A stretch of DNA of 23,145 nucleotides, from positions 1 to 23,145 of the forward strand of contig JAMWDA010000003.1 in the NCBI GenBank assembly GCA_023818995.1, in the 5' to 3' direction. Under the pieces are notes generated by a model. It saw only the letters and a program-made list of their open reading frames with translations. It did not search any database and was not told where the DNA came from. The stretch comes from Candidatus Omnitrophota bacterium (GTDB taxonomy: Bacteria; Omnitrophota; Gorgyraeia; Duberdicusellales; 4484-171). Both the position numbers and the translations under genes were made by a program. Positions 15,756 to 23,145 of the stretch are shown here, piece after piece; position 1 is the first letter of the stretch, and each line of letters begins with the position of its first letter.

Positions 15756-16655
15756 TTATAGCAAATTATCTAAATCCTCTTTTTTCTCTATACTAAAAAC
15801 ATCTAATTGAGGATTAATCTTTTTTATTATCCCTTTTAAAACTGAGGAAGGACCTAACTCAAAAAATACTTTTACCCCTTTGTTACTCATAAACTCTACA
15901 CACTCTTTCCATAGAACTGTATGAGTGAGCTGATTTATCAAATTTTCTTTTATCTCCTTAGCTTTAATATGACTTTTAGCAGTAAAATTACTTACGATAG
16001 GTATTTTTGCATCAGAAAAATTTAAACTTTCTATAACCTTCTTTAACCGCTCTTTCGCTTTCTCCATAAAGGGTGAATGGAAACCACCACTTACATCTAA
16101 TTCTACTACTTTTGCTTTTAAATTCTCTAAGCGGCGTTTAACTGTATCTTTATTCTTTAAATCCACAGATACCACTATCTGACGAGAAGAATTTATATTG
16201 GCGATATAGAAGAGACCATCTTTATTCTCTTCTCTTAAAACATTCTCTTCCAATCCAATAATTGCCAACATACAAGAGGGATAAGAACGCGCTGACTCCT
16301 GCATCGCTAATGCCCTCTCTTTAACTAAAATAATCAACTCTTGTAAAGAAAGCACTCCTGAAGGATAAAGGCAAGTATATTCACCCAAACTAAGTCCTGA
16401 GAAATAAGATATTCCTATATTTTTCTCTTTAAATATTTCAAAAGCCGCCAAGCTCGTAGCTAATATAGCTAACTGCTGAGTATCAGTATCTTTCAAAACA
16501 TCACTTGGGCCCAAAAAACACCTCTCTGATAATTTAAATCCCAATATACTATCTATCTTATTAAAAAGCTCTCTTACCTTAGGGAAATTATCATTTAAAT
16601 TCTTCCCCATTCCTACGTATTGAGATCCCTGTCCGGGAAAAACTACCGCATTCAT
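15756..16655 (-). CDS. fabD: Malonyl-CoA:ACP acyltransferase
   Basis: This 299-residue enzyme moves malonyl groups from CoA to ACP. Seen are FPGQGSQYVGMG (6-17), the nucleophile Ser89 in GLSLGEY (the GLSLG variant of the usual GHSLG, known in other bacteria), the malonate-binding Arg114 in ERALAMQ, and the catalytic His193 in SGGFHSPFM. Length is normal (E. coli 309). It starts 5 bases after plsX with no visible Shine-Dalgarno sequence, suggesting coupled translation. The usual gene at this place between plsX and fabD, fabH, is absent. Confidence 0.97.
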   Translation of the reverse strand: MNAVVFPGQGSQYVGMGKNLNDNFPKVRELFNKIDSILGFKLSERCFLGPSDVLKDTDTQQLAILATSLAAFEIFKEKNIGISYFSGLSLGEYTCLYPSGVLSLQELIILVKERALAMQESARSYPSCMLAIIGLEENVLREENKDGLFYIANINSSRQIVVSVDLKNKDTVKRRLENLKAKVVELDVSGGFHSPFMEKAKERLKKVIESLNFSDAKIPIVSNFTAKSHIKAKEIKENLINQLTHTVLWKECVEFMSNKGVKVFFELGPSSVLKGIIKKINPQLDVFSIEKKEDLDNLL

Positions 16656-16660
16656 TTATA

Positions 16661-17719
16661 CTATTGCGTAGCTAAAGATATTAATTCTTTTATTGAGTTA
16701 TTCTGGTATATCTCCTTTAATCGTCCTCTTATCTCACCAATAACATCCCTATTCAATTCCTTAATTGCTACTTTGATAGCATTCTTTACTGCTTTACTAT
16801 TAGAGCGTCCATGTCCAATAATTACTACGCCATTAACTCCCAAAAGGGGAGCTCCTCCATACTCAGCATAATCAACAAGGCTTTTGAATTTCCCTATACT
16901 TCTATGAATAAATATTAACCCTAATTTGCTCAAAGGATCATTCTTTATAGCATCGGTTAAAAATTTTCCCACCACCTCTACAAGCCCTTCTGATAATTTC
17001 AAAGCAATATTACCCACAAACCCATCACAGATAATACAGTTACATTTACCGGTGAAGATATCCTTAGCCTCTAAATTACCTATAAAATTAATGGGTGCAG
17101 AAGAAAATAACTTATGAACAGTTCTTACAAAATCTGGTCCCTTTGTTTCTTCTTCTCCAATATTAAGTAACCCTACGGTGACGTCCTTCTTATTTAAAAC
17201 TAAAGAATAGTATAAGGAAGCCATTATCCCATACTGGAGAAGATGTAATGGTTTGGGATTAACATTGGCTCCTACATCGATAAGTAAAGATACATCTTTT
17301 GCTGTAGGGACAAACACAGATATTCCCGGTCTCTCCACACCCTCTATAAGTCTTAACATTAGGGTAGAAGCACTCACTACTGCTCCTGTATTACCACAAG
17401 AAACAAAAGCATCTATTTTACCTTTTTTAAGCAGATCTATCCCTACCACAATAGAAGAATTTCTTTTTTTCCTTATAGACATTGCTGCTAAATCATCCAT
17501 CTCAATCTTTTCCGGGGCATCAACTACTTCTAAATCTTCTATCTCTATCTTTATCTTTTCTTTATTTTGTAATTCTCCCATTGTTTGTTCAATCTCTTTT
17601 CTATCCCCTATAAGTACTACCTTATCGTTTATCTCTTTCTGTGCCCATATAGCTCCTTTTAGGGGTTCTAAAGGTGCGTAATCACCACCGGAAATATCTA
17701 TACCTATTCTATATCTCAT
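16661..17719 (-). CDS. plsX: Phosphate acyltransferase PlsX
   Basis: This 352-residue peripheral membrane enzyme makes acyl-phosphate from acyl-ACP for the PlsX/PlsY route of phosphatidic acid synthesis. The N-terminal motif reads IGIDISGGDYAP (5-16), where most relatives have DAMGGD. VSCGNTGAVVSAS (108-120), ERPGISVFVPT, and the later CDGFVGNIALKLSEG and YGGAPLLGVNGVVIIGHG blocks are clear family signatures. Length is typical. The ATG overlaps the rpmF stop as ATGA, the usual arrangement of this pair. A partner PlsY is not in the window. Confidence 0.96.
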   Translation of the reverse strand: MRYRIGIDISGGDYAPLEPLKGAIWAQKEINDKVVLIGDRKEIEQTMGELQNKEKIKIEIEDLEVVDAPEKIEMDDLAAMSIRKKRNSSIVVGIDLLKKGKIDAFVSCGNTGAVVSASTLMLRLIEGVERPGISVFVPTAKDVSLLIDVGANVNPKPLHLLQYGIMASLYYSLVLNKKDVTVGLLNIGEEETKGPDFVRTVHKLFSSAPINFIGNLEAKDIFTGKCNCIICDGFVGNIALKLSEGLVEVVGKFLTDAIKNDPLSKLGLIFIHRSIGKFKSLVDYAEYGGAPLLGVNGVVIIGHGRSNSKAVKNAIKVAIKELNRDVIGEIRGRLKEIYQNNSIKELISLATQ

Positions 17720-17913
17720 TTTTTCTTCTTCTCCTTAAACTCTATAGTTACCACTTCTTTTCCTCTATAATATCCACAAAATGGACATACCATATGTGCT
17801 GGTTTAAGCCTTTTACACTCTGAACAAGGCACAAGTGTAGGAATCTCTAATTTCTGATGTGTCCTCCTCTTATGCGTGCGGGAATGAGAAAACTTTCTTT
17901 TAGGATGCGCCAT
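17716..17913 (-). CDS. rpmF: 50S ribosomal protein L32, zinc-binding type
   Basis: This 65-residue protein starts with the diagnostic AHPKRKFSHSRTHKRRTH stretch (2-19) and keeps all four zinc ligands, Cys30, Cys33, Cys43 and Cys46, as CSEC and CPFC. Cys-minus L32 paralogues exist in zinc-starvation responses; this is the zinc-containing form. The C-terminus is a lysine-rich tail. An AAAGGGGG stretch lies just before the ATG. It follows the DUF177 gene by 39 bases, and the yceD-rpmF-plsX order is widely conserved. Confidence 0.97.
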   Translation of the reverse strand: MAHPKRKFSHSRTHKRRTHQKLEIPTLVPCSECKRLKPAHMVCPFCGYYRGKEVVTIEFKEKKKK

Positions 17914-17952
17914 ATAACCCCCTTTTTACACCTTATAAATTTTATTGAAAAT

Positions 17953-18366
17953 TTACTTTTGCTTACACTTACATACTTGGTAATTCAAATTAACCCCACA
18001 ACCAGGGCATATACCTTTACAATCGTTGTGACATAAAACTTTCATAGGAAAATTAAGAAGTATTTCCTCACGAACATCGTTATCTATTTCCAAATAGTCT
18101 CCTATAGAAGAGGAATTATAAGACAACATAATATTATAACTTACTTTTTGCTCTTTTTCTTCAAGACATCGAGAACAGGTAATTATTCTCGTGGTAATAA
18201 CTTCTCCTCTAACTACAATTTCTTTACCTACACGAACAAATTCACAATTAAGATGGATATTCTTTATAAATTTTATATCAAAACTATCTAAATCCCACTC
18301 TTTAGCTTCTATATCCTCTTCTAAATGGAGAGGAGTATCGGTGATTGCAACTTGTTCAATGCGCAT
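17953..18366 (-). CDS. DUF177/YceD family protein
   Basis: This 137-residue protein of the YceD family is encoded before rpmF in most bacteria. A CSRCLEE motif (Cys64, Cys67) lies mid-protein, and the C-terminus has the family block LCHNDCKGICPGCGVNLN (111-128) with Cys112, Cys116, Cys120 and Cys123, ending in VCKCKQK (Cys132, Cys134). The cysteine pairs suggest metal binding. In plants and E. coli, relatives affect 23S rRNA maturation, so a role in 50S subunit assembly is plausible but not shown by this sequence. The ATG overlaps the coaD stop by one base (TAATG). Confidence 0.92.
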   Translation of the reverse strand: MRIEQVAITDTPLHLEEDIEAKEWDLDSFDIKFIKNIHLNCEFVRVGKEIVVRGEVITTRIITCSRCLEEKEQKVSYNIMLSYNSSSIGDYLEIDNDVREEILLNFPMKVLCHNDCKGICPGCGVNLNYQVCKCKQK

Positions 18367-18848
18367 TATTTAGATTTAATCCTTTTATTTATCTCCTCAA
18401 TACAACACTTAGGGATAAACTCATCTAAATTACCTCCCAAGTAAGCTATCTCTCTAATTAAACGTGAAGAAAGATAAGAATATTTAGGATGGGGCATCAA
18501 AAATATAGTCTCTATGTTAGGATTTAACTTCCTATTAGTTAGTGCCATCTGAAACTCGTATTCAAAATCAGAGGGCATTCTTATACCCCTAACAATTATA
18601 TGGATATTTTTACTTTTAGCATAATCTACCACTAAACCACTAAAACCTTCTACTCTCACCCCTTTCATACTTTTAGTTGCTTCTTGCACTAATTTTAATC
18701 TATTTTTATAAGGGAAAAATACAGATTTAAATGGTTTTTTAACCACTGCTATAATTGTCTCTTCAAATATATGAGAAGCTCTCTCTATAATATCCAAATG
18801 CCCAAAAGTAATCGGGTCAAATGTGCCGGGATAAATAGCTTTACTCAT
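18366..18848 (-). CDS. coaD: Phosphopantetheine adenylyltransferase
   Basis: This 160-residue nucleotidyltransferase converts 4'-phosphopantetheine and ATP to dephospho-CoA, the penultimate step of coenzyme A synthesis. Seen are YPGTFDPITFGHLDII (6-21), holding the TxGH-type ATP site with His18, the RGIRMPSDFEYEFQMALTNR block, and the C-terminal YSYLSSRLIREIA. Length is standard for the family. It overlaps the end of rsmD by 8 bases. The rsmD-coaD pair is conserved across bacteria, and CoA made here supplies the arm of ACP encoded downstream. Confidence 0.97.
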   Translation of the reverse strand: MSKAIYPGTFDPITFGHLDIIERASHIFEETIIAVVKKPFKSVFFPYKNRLKLVQEATKSMKGVRVEGFSGLVVDYAKSKNIHIIVRGIRMPSDFEYEFQMALTNRKLNPNIETIFLMPHPKYSYLSSRLIREIAYLGGNLDEFIPKCCIEEINKRIKSK

Positions 18849-19389
18849 TCTTCCTATATATATAAATTGCGCTCTGACCGTAACTTTTTCTTATAAGAAG
18901 CTTAAAATTTTTATAATTATCTGTAAAATCTTCTTTAAAATTAGCTAATACTACAACATAGCCATAAAAATTTAATATATCATATTCATCTATTGTTTGC
19001 AAGGATTTTTTCCCCATACCCTTATAATAAGGTGGATCAATAAAAACAATATCAAATTTTTCCCCCCTAATATAAAAATCTTTAATAGCTTTGAAAGCAT
19101 CTTTTAAAACTATATGGGAAAAAGGTAATAACTTCAGGTAAGAAAGGTTCATTTCTATTGCCCTAATACAGCCTTTTTTTAAATCCACGAAATAAACCTC
19201 TTTTGCTCCACAAGAAAAAGCTTCTATTCCCAAAGCCCCTGAACCGCTAAAAAGGTCAAGAACGCGTTTCTCTAATATCTCCTCACCTAATAGATCAAAC
19301 AATGCTTTTCTCAACCTAAAATAAGCTGGTCTTATATTCTTAGGAACAACTAAAGAGTAATGTTTAAATTTCCCTTTGATAATCTTCAT
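18841..19389 (-). CDS. rsmD: 16S rRNA (guanine-N2)-methyltransferase RsmD
   Basis: This 182-residue class I methyltransferase should modify G966 (E. coli numbering) of 16S rRNA. The S-adenosylmethionine loop is LDLFSGSGALGIEAFSCGA (44-62), and the catalytic DPPY is at 118-121. The start MKIIKGKFKH matches the usual M-R-I-I-x-G-x-x-K-G. An oddity is the usually strict RPTxDRVREALFN block, which here reads RPAYFRLRKALFDLL (20-34), so the conserved Thr and Asp are lost. It starts 39 bases after recG; no convincing promoter or terminator is visible in that gap. Confidence 0.93.
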   Translation of the reverse strand: MKIIKGKFKHYSLVVPKNIRPAYFRLRKALFDLLGEEILEKRVLDLFSGSGALGIEAFSCGAKEVYFVDLKKGCIRAIEMNLSYLKLLPFSHIVLKDAFKAIKDFYIRGEKFDIVFIDPPYYKGMGKKSLQTIDEYDILNFYGYVVVLANFKEDFTDNYKNFKLLIRKSYGQSAIYIYRKNE

Positions 19390-19428
19390 AAGATTCTATA
19401 AATAATTTGTAATAGCAATTTAGGATTT

Positions 19429-21498
19429 TTAAACTACAGGTTTTTTAAGCCAAAAACTTAAATATTTTCTGATGCAGAGATGAGATGAATCCTTCAAATA
19501 TGGGTCCTTTTTTATTACTTGATAAGCACATAAACGTGCTTGCTTTAAAACATCCAAATCTTTAAGCGGATTTGCTATCTTTAATTTAGGGAACCCCCAC
19601 TGCAAATTGCCAAAGAAATCTCCCGGACCTCTCAATAATAAATCTTCTTCGGCAATTTTAAAACCATCGTAATTAGAAGCAATAATTTCTAAACGCTTTT
19701 TTGCACTTTCATTACTTTCTTTTTCCTTTATAATAATAAAATATGGCTGATAATTAGCACGAATAACTCTTCCTCTTAACTGATGTAATTGAGAGAGTCC
19801 AAATCTCTGTGCACCCTCAACAACCATAACTGTTGCATTCTCAATATTTATCCCCACTTCAATAACTGTGGTAGATACAAGAATATTTATTTTATTTTCC
19901 CTAAATTCCCTAATTATTCTCTCCTTTTCTTTAGCCTCTAATCTGCCGTGAAAAATCTCTACGTTTAAATCCTTAAATCTCTCTTTTATTGGTCCAATCA
20001 TCTCTTTTAAAGATTTCAATTCTAAGTCGGGAGATTCTTCTATAATGGGATAAACGATATAACATTGCCTACCCTCTTTAACTTTCTCCTCAACAAGATC
20101 ATAAACCCAATCTCTTTTATTTTCCTCAACCACTATAGTTTCAGGTTTTTTTCTACCAGGAGGCAAATCTGTTAAAAGAGAAAGATCGAGGTCGCCATAG
20201 AGAGAAAGAGCCAAGCTTCTTGGGATAGGGGTAGCGCTCATAACTAAACAGTGGGGTAGACCCTTCTTACCTTTTTTAGGTAAAAGAGCTCGTTGTGCGA
20301 CCCCAAATCTATGTTGCTCATCAATGATGACTAATCCTAAGCTTTTAAAATCAACTGCTTCCTCAATTAAGGAGTGCGTTCCCAAAACTATATCTATTTT
20401 ACCTTCTTTTAAACCGTCTAATATTTTTTCTCTCACACTTTTTTTAAGGCTTGAAGTCAAAATCTCTATATGGAAAGAAAAATCATTAAATAAGTATTTT
20501 AATGTCTGATAATGTTGAAAGGCCAAAACTTCTGTAGGAACCATAAATGCCACCTGATACCCAGAGGAAACAACGGCAACGATAGCAAAACAAGCTACAA
20601 CGGTCTTACCACTTCCCACATCACCTTGAAGTAATCTATGCATAGGATAAGGCTTTTGTAAGTCTTTAATAATCTCATCGATAACTTTTTCTTGAGAGGG
20701 AGTTAATTTGAAAGGTAAACTATCCTCTAATCTTTTAATTAATTCCTCATTAACCATAAACGGTATACCTTTCTGAAATCTATGCCTTGCTTTTCTCATA
20801 TAAACTAAAATTTGAGAGAAAAATAACTCCTCAAATATAAATCGCTGACGAGCTAAATTAGCTTTCTCAAAACTATCGGGGAAATGAATATTTTTTAAAC
20901 TCTCAAAAATATCAAATAATTTTTTTTCTTTCCTTATATATTGCGGTATAGGGTCTACAATATCCTTACCCAAAAAACTCAAACAATTATAAATTACTCT
21001 TCTCATAAATTTTTGATTAATGCCACTAGTTAAGCGGTAAAAACTCACAATACGACCAAAATCTAAGTTTTCTTCCTCCCCTCTTCTATTTATGATCTCG
21101 AATTCGGGAGATACTATCTGGAATCTATTCTTATAAAGTTGCACTTTACCGTAAATGAAAAGCTCATCTCCTATTTTAATATAGTCTTTAAGATACCCTT
21201 GATTAAACCACACACAACTAACTATACCTGTATTATCTTCGGCAATAACTTGGAAAATGCTATTCCTCATCTTATTAAAATAAGCTGGTGTTAAAGGTTT
21301 TAAATTTTTAGCTAAAACTTTAACTCTAATAAGAGAGACTTCATCAACCTTTAAATCTTTAATGCGTTTTATTTCTCGTCTATCCTCGTAACGAAAAGGG
21401 AAATAATACAAAATATCATTTAAACTATATATCCCTAATTTATTTAGAATTACTTCTTTTTTAGGACCTATACCTTTAATATAACGAATACTATCCAT
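19429..21498 (-). CDS. recG: ATP-dependent DNA helicase RecG
   Basis: This 689-residue branch-migrating helicase remodels stalled forks and Holliday junctions. An N-terminal helix-hairpin-helix-like IKGIGPKK (7-14) leads to an OB-fold wedge domain (about 50-135). Then come the helicase motifs: Walker A GDVGSGKT (292-299), the DEQH box (393-396), SATPIPR (421-427), HGRLEAKEKERI, and STTVIEVGINIENATVMV. Motif VI reads QLRGRVIRAN instead of QLRGRVGRG: Gly is replaced by Ile579 and the following Gly by Ala581, while both arginines remain. This was read from the DNA codons. The C-terminal GFKIAEEDLLLRGPGDFFG is typical. Length and order of domains are normal. It starts 22 bases after the upstream nucleotidyltransferase gene. 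Confidence 0.97.
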   Translation of the reverse strand: MDSIRYIKGIGPKKEVILNKLGIYSLNDILYYFPFRYEDRREIKRIKDLKVDEVSLIRVKVLAKNLKPLTPAYFNKMRNSIFQVIAEDNTGIVSCVWFNQGYLKDYIKIGDELFIYGKVQLYKNRFQIVSPEFEIINRRGEEENLDFGRIVSFYRLTSGINQKFMRRVIYNCLSFLGKDIVDPIPQYIRKEKKLFDIFESLKNIHFPDSFEKANLARQRFIFEELFFSQILVYMRKARHRFQKGIPFMVNEELIKRLEDSLPFKLTPSQEKVIDEIIKDLQKPYPMHRLLQGDVGSGKTVVACFAIVAVVSSGYQVAFMVPTEVLAFQHYQTLKYLFNDFSFHIEILTSSLKKSVREKILDGLKEGKIDIVLGTHSLIEEAVDFKSLGLVIIDEQHRFGVAQRALLPKKGKKGLPHCLVMSATPIPRSLALSLYGDLDLSLLTDLPPGRKKPETIVVEENKRDWVYDLVEEKVKEGRQCYIVYPIIEESPDLELKSLKEMIGPIKERFKDLNVEIFHGRLEAKEKERIIREFRENKINILVSTTVIEVGINIENATVMVVEGAQRFGLSQLHQLRGRVIRANYQPYFIIIKEKESNESAKKRLEIIASNYDGFKIAEEDLLLRGPGDFFGNLQWGFPKLKIANPLKDLDVLKQARLCAYQVIKKDPYLKDSSHLCIRKYLSFWLKKPVV

Positions 21499-21520
21499 TA
21501 TTTTATTAGCGCAGGTGAAC

Positions 21521-22969
21521 CTATTGTAGTTTGTTTATTTTTTCATGAGCGATTATTTTTTCCGCAATACTATACGCTTCCTGTTTACTACTAATCTTAC
21601 CTAACGTTTGCTCCTCTCTTATTCTCTTAAGAATTTTACCAACAAGTGGTGAAGGTGAAATTTTAAATTTTCTCATAATTTCATAACCATCGACTAATTT
21701 AGGCAAAGGTTTTTTCTTCTTATCTTGGAAATAATTCTTAATCAGAGAAAACATCACTCTTTCATGCTTAACTCTTTTCTTAGAATCGGTAAGCGGACCT
21801 CTCGTTGCTCGCCAATCAGCCAAAGAAAGAATTATCACTGCCACTCCCTCCTCCTCGGTATCACGAAAAAATCTATACACAGCACGTTTAGATGGTCGTT
21901 CTTGCTCGGCAAGATAACCTGGTCTTAAGTGATATAAGATCAATCTTCTTAAGAGATCCTTTTCTTTACCGGAAAGTTTTAATCTTTGATAAATCTCTTC
22001 CACCATATCAGCACCAATTTTTTCGTGAGCATAAAAAATCGTTTTCTTATCCTTCCTTTTCTTAGCTATCGGTTTACCTATATCGTGAAGAAGACAAGCT
22101 AATTTTATAATATGAAAAACTTTATGTTTATTACTCACCGACCTATTAAGATACTCAAAAATATCCTTATCCTTTTTCAATCTTCTCCCATAAAGTAACT
22201 CCCAACGATAAAGAGTGTCCAATGAGTGTCCCCAAACATCCAAATGGTGATATGTTCCTTGATTAACCCCTCGTTGAATACTAATATAAGGTATTATCTC
22301 ATCAATAATACGTAACTTGCTCATCTTTTTTATCGCCTTAAAAGAGTTTTCACAATCAAGAATTTTAAATAATTCTTCATTAATTCGTTCACCGGAAACA
22401 TCTTTTAGTAAAAATCTATATTTTTCTAAAAGGTATTCTGTAGATTTAGTAATCCTAAAATTATAATTTACCAAAAAACTGAATGCTCTCAAAATCCTCA
22501 AAGGGTCATCCTTTAAAACATTCTCGTTAACTATTCTTATAATCCCCCTATTTAAATCCTCTCTTGCACCTAATAAATCTATAATCTTTAAATCCCTATC
22601 GTTAAGATCTACGGCAAGAGTATTAATGGTAAAATCTCTTAAACTCATATCCTCAATTAAAGAATCTCCTCTTAACTGAGTAAAATCGTAAGTATAAATA
22701 TTATCTTTCAATTTTACAATTACACGATAGCTTTTTTGCTCATCATCAAGCACTATCAATTTAGAATGAGTAATTTTACTAAATTCTTTAGCTAATTTAA
22801 AAGCATCTTTCTCTACGCAGAAATCAAAGTCGGTTAATTCCTTAGTCTTATGCAAATAAACATCACGTAAAAACCCACCTACCAAATAAACTTTCCTATA
22901 TTTTTGCGCAAGACAGCACATATCTTGGATATAGGGAATTTTTTTGAAAAAGTTTTTTATATAAACCAT
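21521..22969 (-). CDS. CCA tRNA nucleotidyltransferase / poly(A) polymerase family protein with HD domain
   Basis: This 482-residue class II nucleotidyltransferase-fold protein adds nucleotides to RNA 3' ends. The catalytic head shows VGGFLRD (30-36) and the metal-binding Asp47-x-Asp49 in TDFDF. Then come RDFTINTLAVDL (111-122), DDPLRILRAFSF (154-165) and GERINEEL (193-200), the family's template-binding blocks. The last Arg of the usual RAxRF is Ser here. An HD phosphohydrolase domain follows (about 241-390), with HHLDVWGHS and LLHDIGKP (294-300). HD-bearing members may also trim 2',3'-cyclic phosphates. From sequence I cannot tell a full CCA-adding enzyme from an A-adding or CC-adding one. 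It starts 51 bases after the histidine kinase stop. Confidence 0.88.
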   Translation of the reverse strand: MVYIKNFFKKIPYIQDMCCLAQKYRKVYLVGGFLRDVYLHKTKELTDFDFCVEKDAFKLAKEFSKITHSKLIVLDDEQKSYRVIVKLKDNIYTYDFTQLRGDSLIEDMSLRDFTINTLAVDLNDRDLKIIDLLGAREDLNRGIIRIVNENVLKDDPLRILRAFSFLVNYNFRITKSTEYLLEKYRFLLKDVSGERINEELFKILDCENSFKAIKKMSKLRIIDEIIPYISIQRGVNQGTYHHLDVWGHSLDTLYRWELLYGRRLKKDKDIFEYLNRSVSNKHKVFHIIKLACLLHDIGKPIAKKRKDKKTIFYAHEKIGADMVEEIYQRLKLSGKEKDLLRRLILYHLRPGYLAEQERPSKRAVYRFFRDTEEEGVAVIILSLADWRATRGPLTDSKKRVKHERVMFSLIKNYFQDKKKKPLPKLVDGYEIMRKFKISPSPLVGKILKRIREEQTLGKISSKQEAYSIAEKIIAHEKINKLQ

Positions 22970-23020
22970 TATGGAAGGGAAATAAATTAAAATTTATTTG
23001 AGGATTTATTTAGAATTGGT

Positions 23021-23145
23021 CTATTCTCCTTTACTTTTCTTTACCCCTTTCTTAGGTAACTCTATATAGAAGGTTGTCCCTTTATTATACTCAGATTCAA
23101 ACCATATCCTACCTTTGTGGTTCTCCTCTATTAGCCTCTTAGCTA
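23021..23145 (-). CDS. Sensor histidine kinase, C-terminal end only
   Basis: Only the last 40 codons and the stop (TAG at 23021-23023) are inside the window. The residues AKRLIEENHKGRIWFESEY lead to NKGTTFYIELP, which is the typical end of the HATPase_c domain of two-component kinases, including the G2 box G-(S/T)-x-F and the IELP ending. A short lysine-rich tail follows. Sensor input, membrane topology and partner regulator cannot be seen. It is followed after 51 AT-rich bases by the nucleotidyltransferase gene. Confidence 0.88.
   Translation of the reverse strand, partial: AKRLIEENHKGRIWFESEYNKGTTFYIELPKKGVKKSKGE

Noticed and set aside
15391..15810. Open frame of 139 codons on the plus strand across fabG/fabD
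   Set aside because: Antisense shadow of two clear enzymes; Ser/Thr/Leu-rich low-complexity translation typical of reversed AT-rich coding DNA.
17253..17681. Open frame of 142 codons on the plus strand inside plsX
   Set aside because: Antisense shadow of plsX, with a repetitive Ser/Ile-rich product and no motif.
22980..22999. Perfect AT-only inverted repeat (9-base arms, 2-base centre) between the histidine kinase and nucleotidyltransferase genes
   Set aside because: The stem has no G:C pairs and no following T run on the minus strand, so it is a poor terminator; such palindromes are expected by chance in AT-rich spacers.
1..23145. Search for mobile elements, CRISPR repeats, tRNA/rRNA genes, riboswitches and a hidden defence or biosynthetic system
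   Set aside because: Nothing seen: no regular repeats, no integrase/transposase or nuclease-type genes beyond housekeeping, and no non-coding stretch longer than 72 bases in which a structured RNA could lie.

Overview
This is a compact, AT-rich (by eye roughly one-third G+C) bacterial chromosome segment. Every recognisable gene, 20 complete and two cut by the window edges, lies on the minus strand, so transcription runs from high to low coordinates. Genes overlap or nearly touch. The longest gap is 72 bases, and it holds the one clear promoter. I see no tRNA, rRNA, CRISPR array, insertion sequence, phage gene or transfer signature. The content is conserved housekeeping: rod-shape peptidoglycan machinery, bacterial type II fatty acid synthesis and leucine biosynthesis. 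A complete MreBCD-PBP2-RodA set points to a rod-shaped, walled bacterium. Gene order (recG-rsmD-coaD-yceD-rpmF-plsX-fab, and mre-mrdA-rodA-radical SAM-DUF2344) and sequence divergence suggest an uncultured candidate-phylum lineage, perhaps near Omnitrophota. That placement is a guess from gene order and general feel, not something the sequence proves.

In transcription order the layout is as follows. (1) 23145-19429: the C-terminal end of a histidine kinase, a CCA-adding/poly(A)-polymerase family nucleotidyltransferase with an HD domain, and RecG helicase. (2) 19389-13463: rsmD, coaD, a DUF177/YceD protein and rpmF, leading into plsX, fabD, fabG, acpP and fabF. This is the classic phospholipid/fatty acid cluster but without fabH. 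(3) 13430-8780: leuC, leuD, a leuB-type dehydrogenase, asd and truA, an arrangement also known from other bacteria such as Geobacter; leuA is not here. (4) 8779-6947: a large GT-C-like membrane protein and a stand-alone PilZ (c-di-GMP receptor type) gene. (5) 6940-1: a near-consensus sigma-70 promoter, then mreB, mreC, mreD, mrdA (PBP2) and rodA, followed by a B12-binding-type radical SAM protein and the start of its usual partner, a DUF2344 protein. In other bacteria this pair commonly leads into rng-rplU-rpmA, which I expect just beyond coordinate 1.

The modules fit a growth-and-envelope theme: lipid precursor synthesis, envelope glycosylation or lipid-linked sugar transfer (inferred), and lateral wall elongation. 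I found no convincing new system. The items most worth checking are the altered motif VI in RecG, the missing fabH, the unassigned GT-C-like protein next to PilZ and mreB, and the radical SAM/DUF2344 pair of unsettled function.
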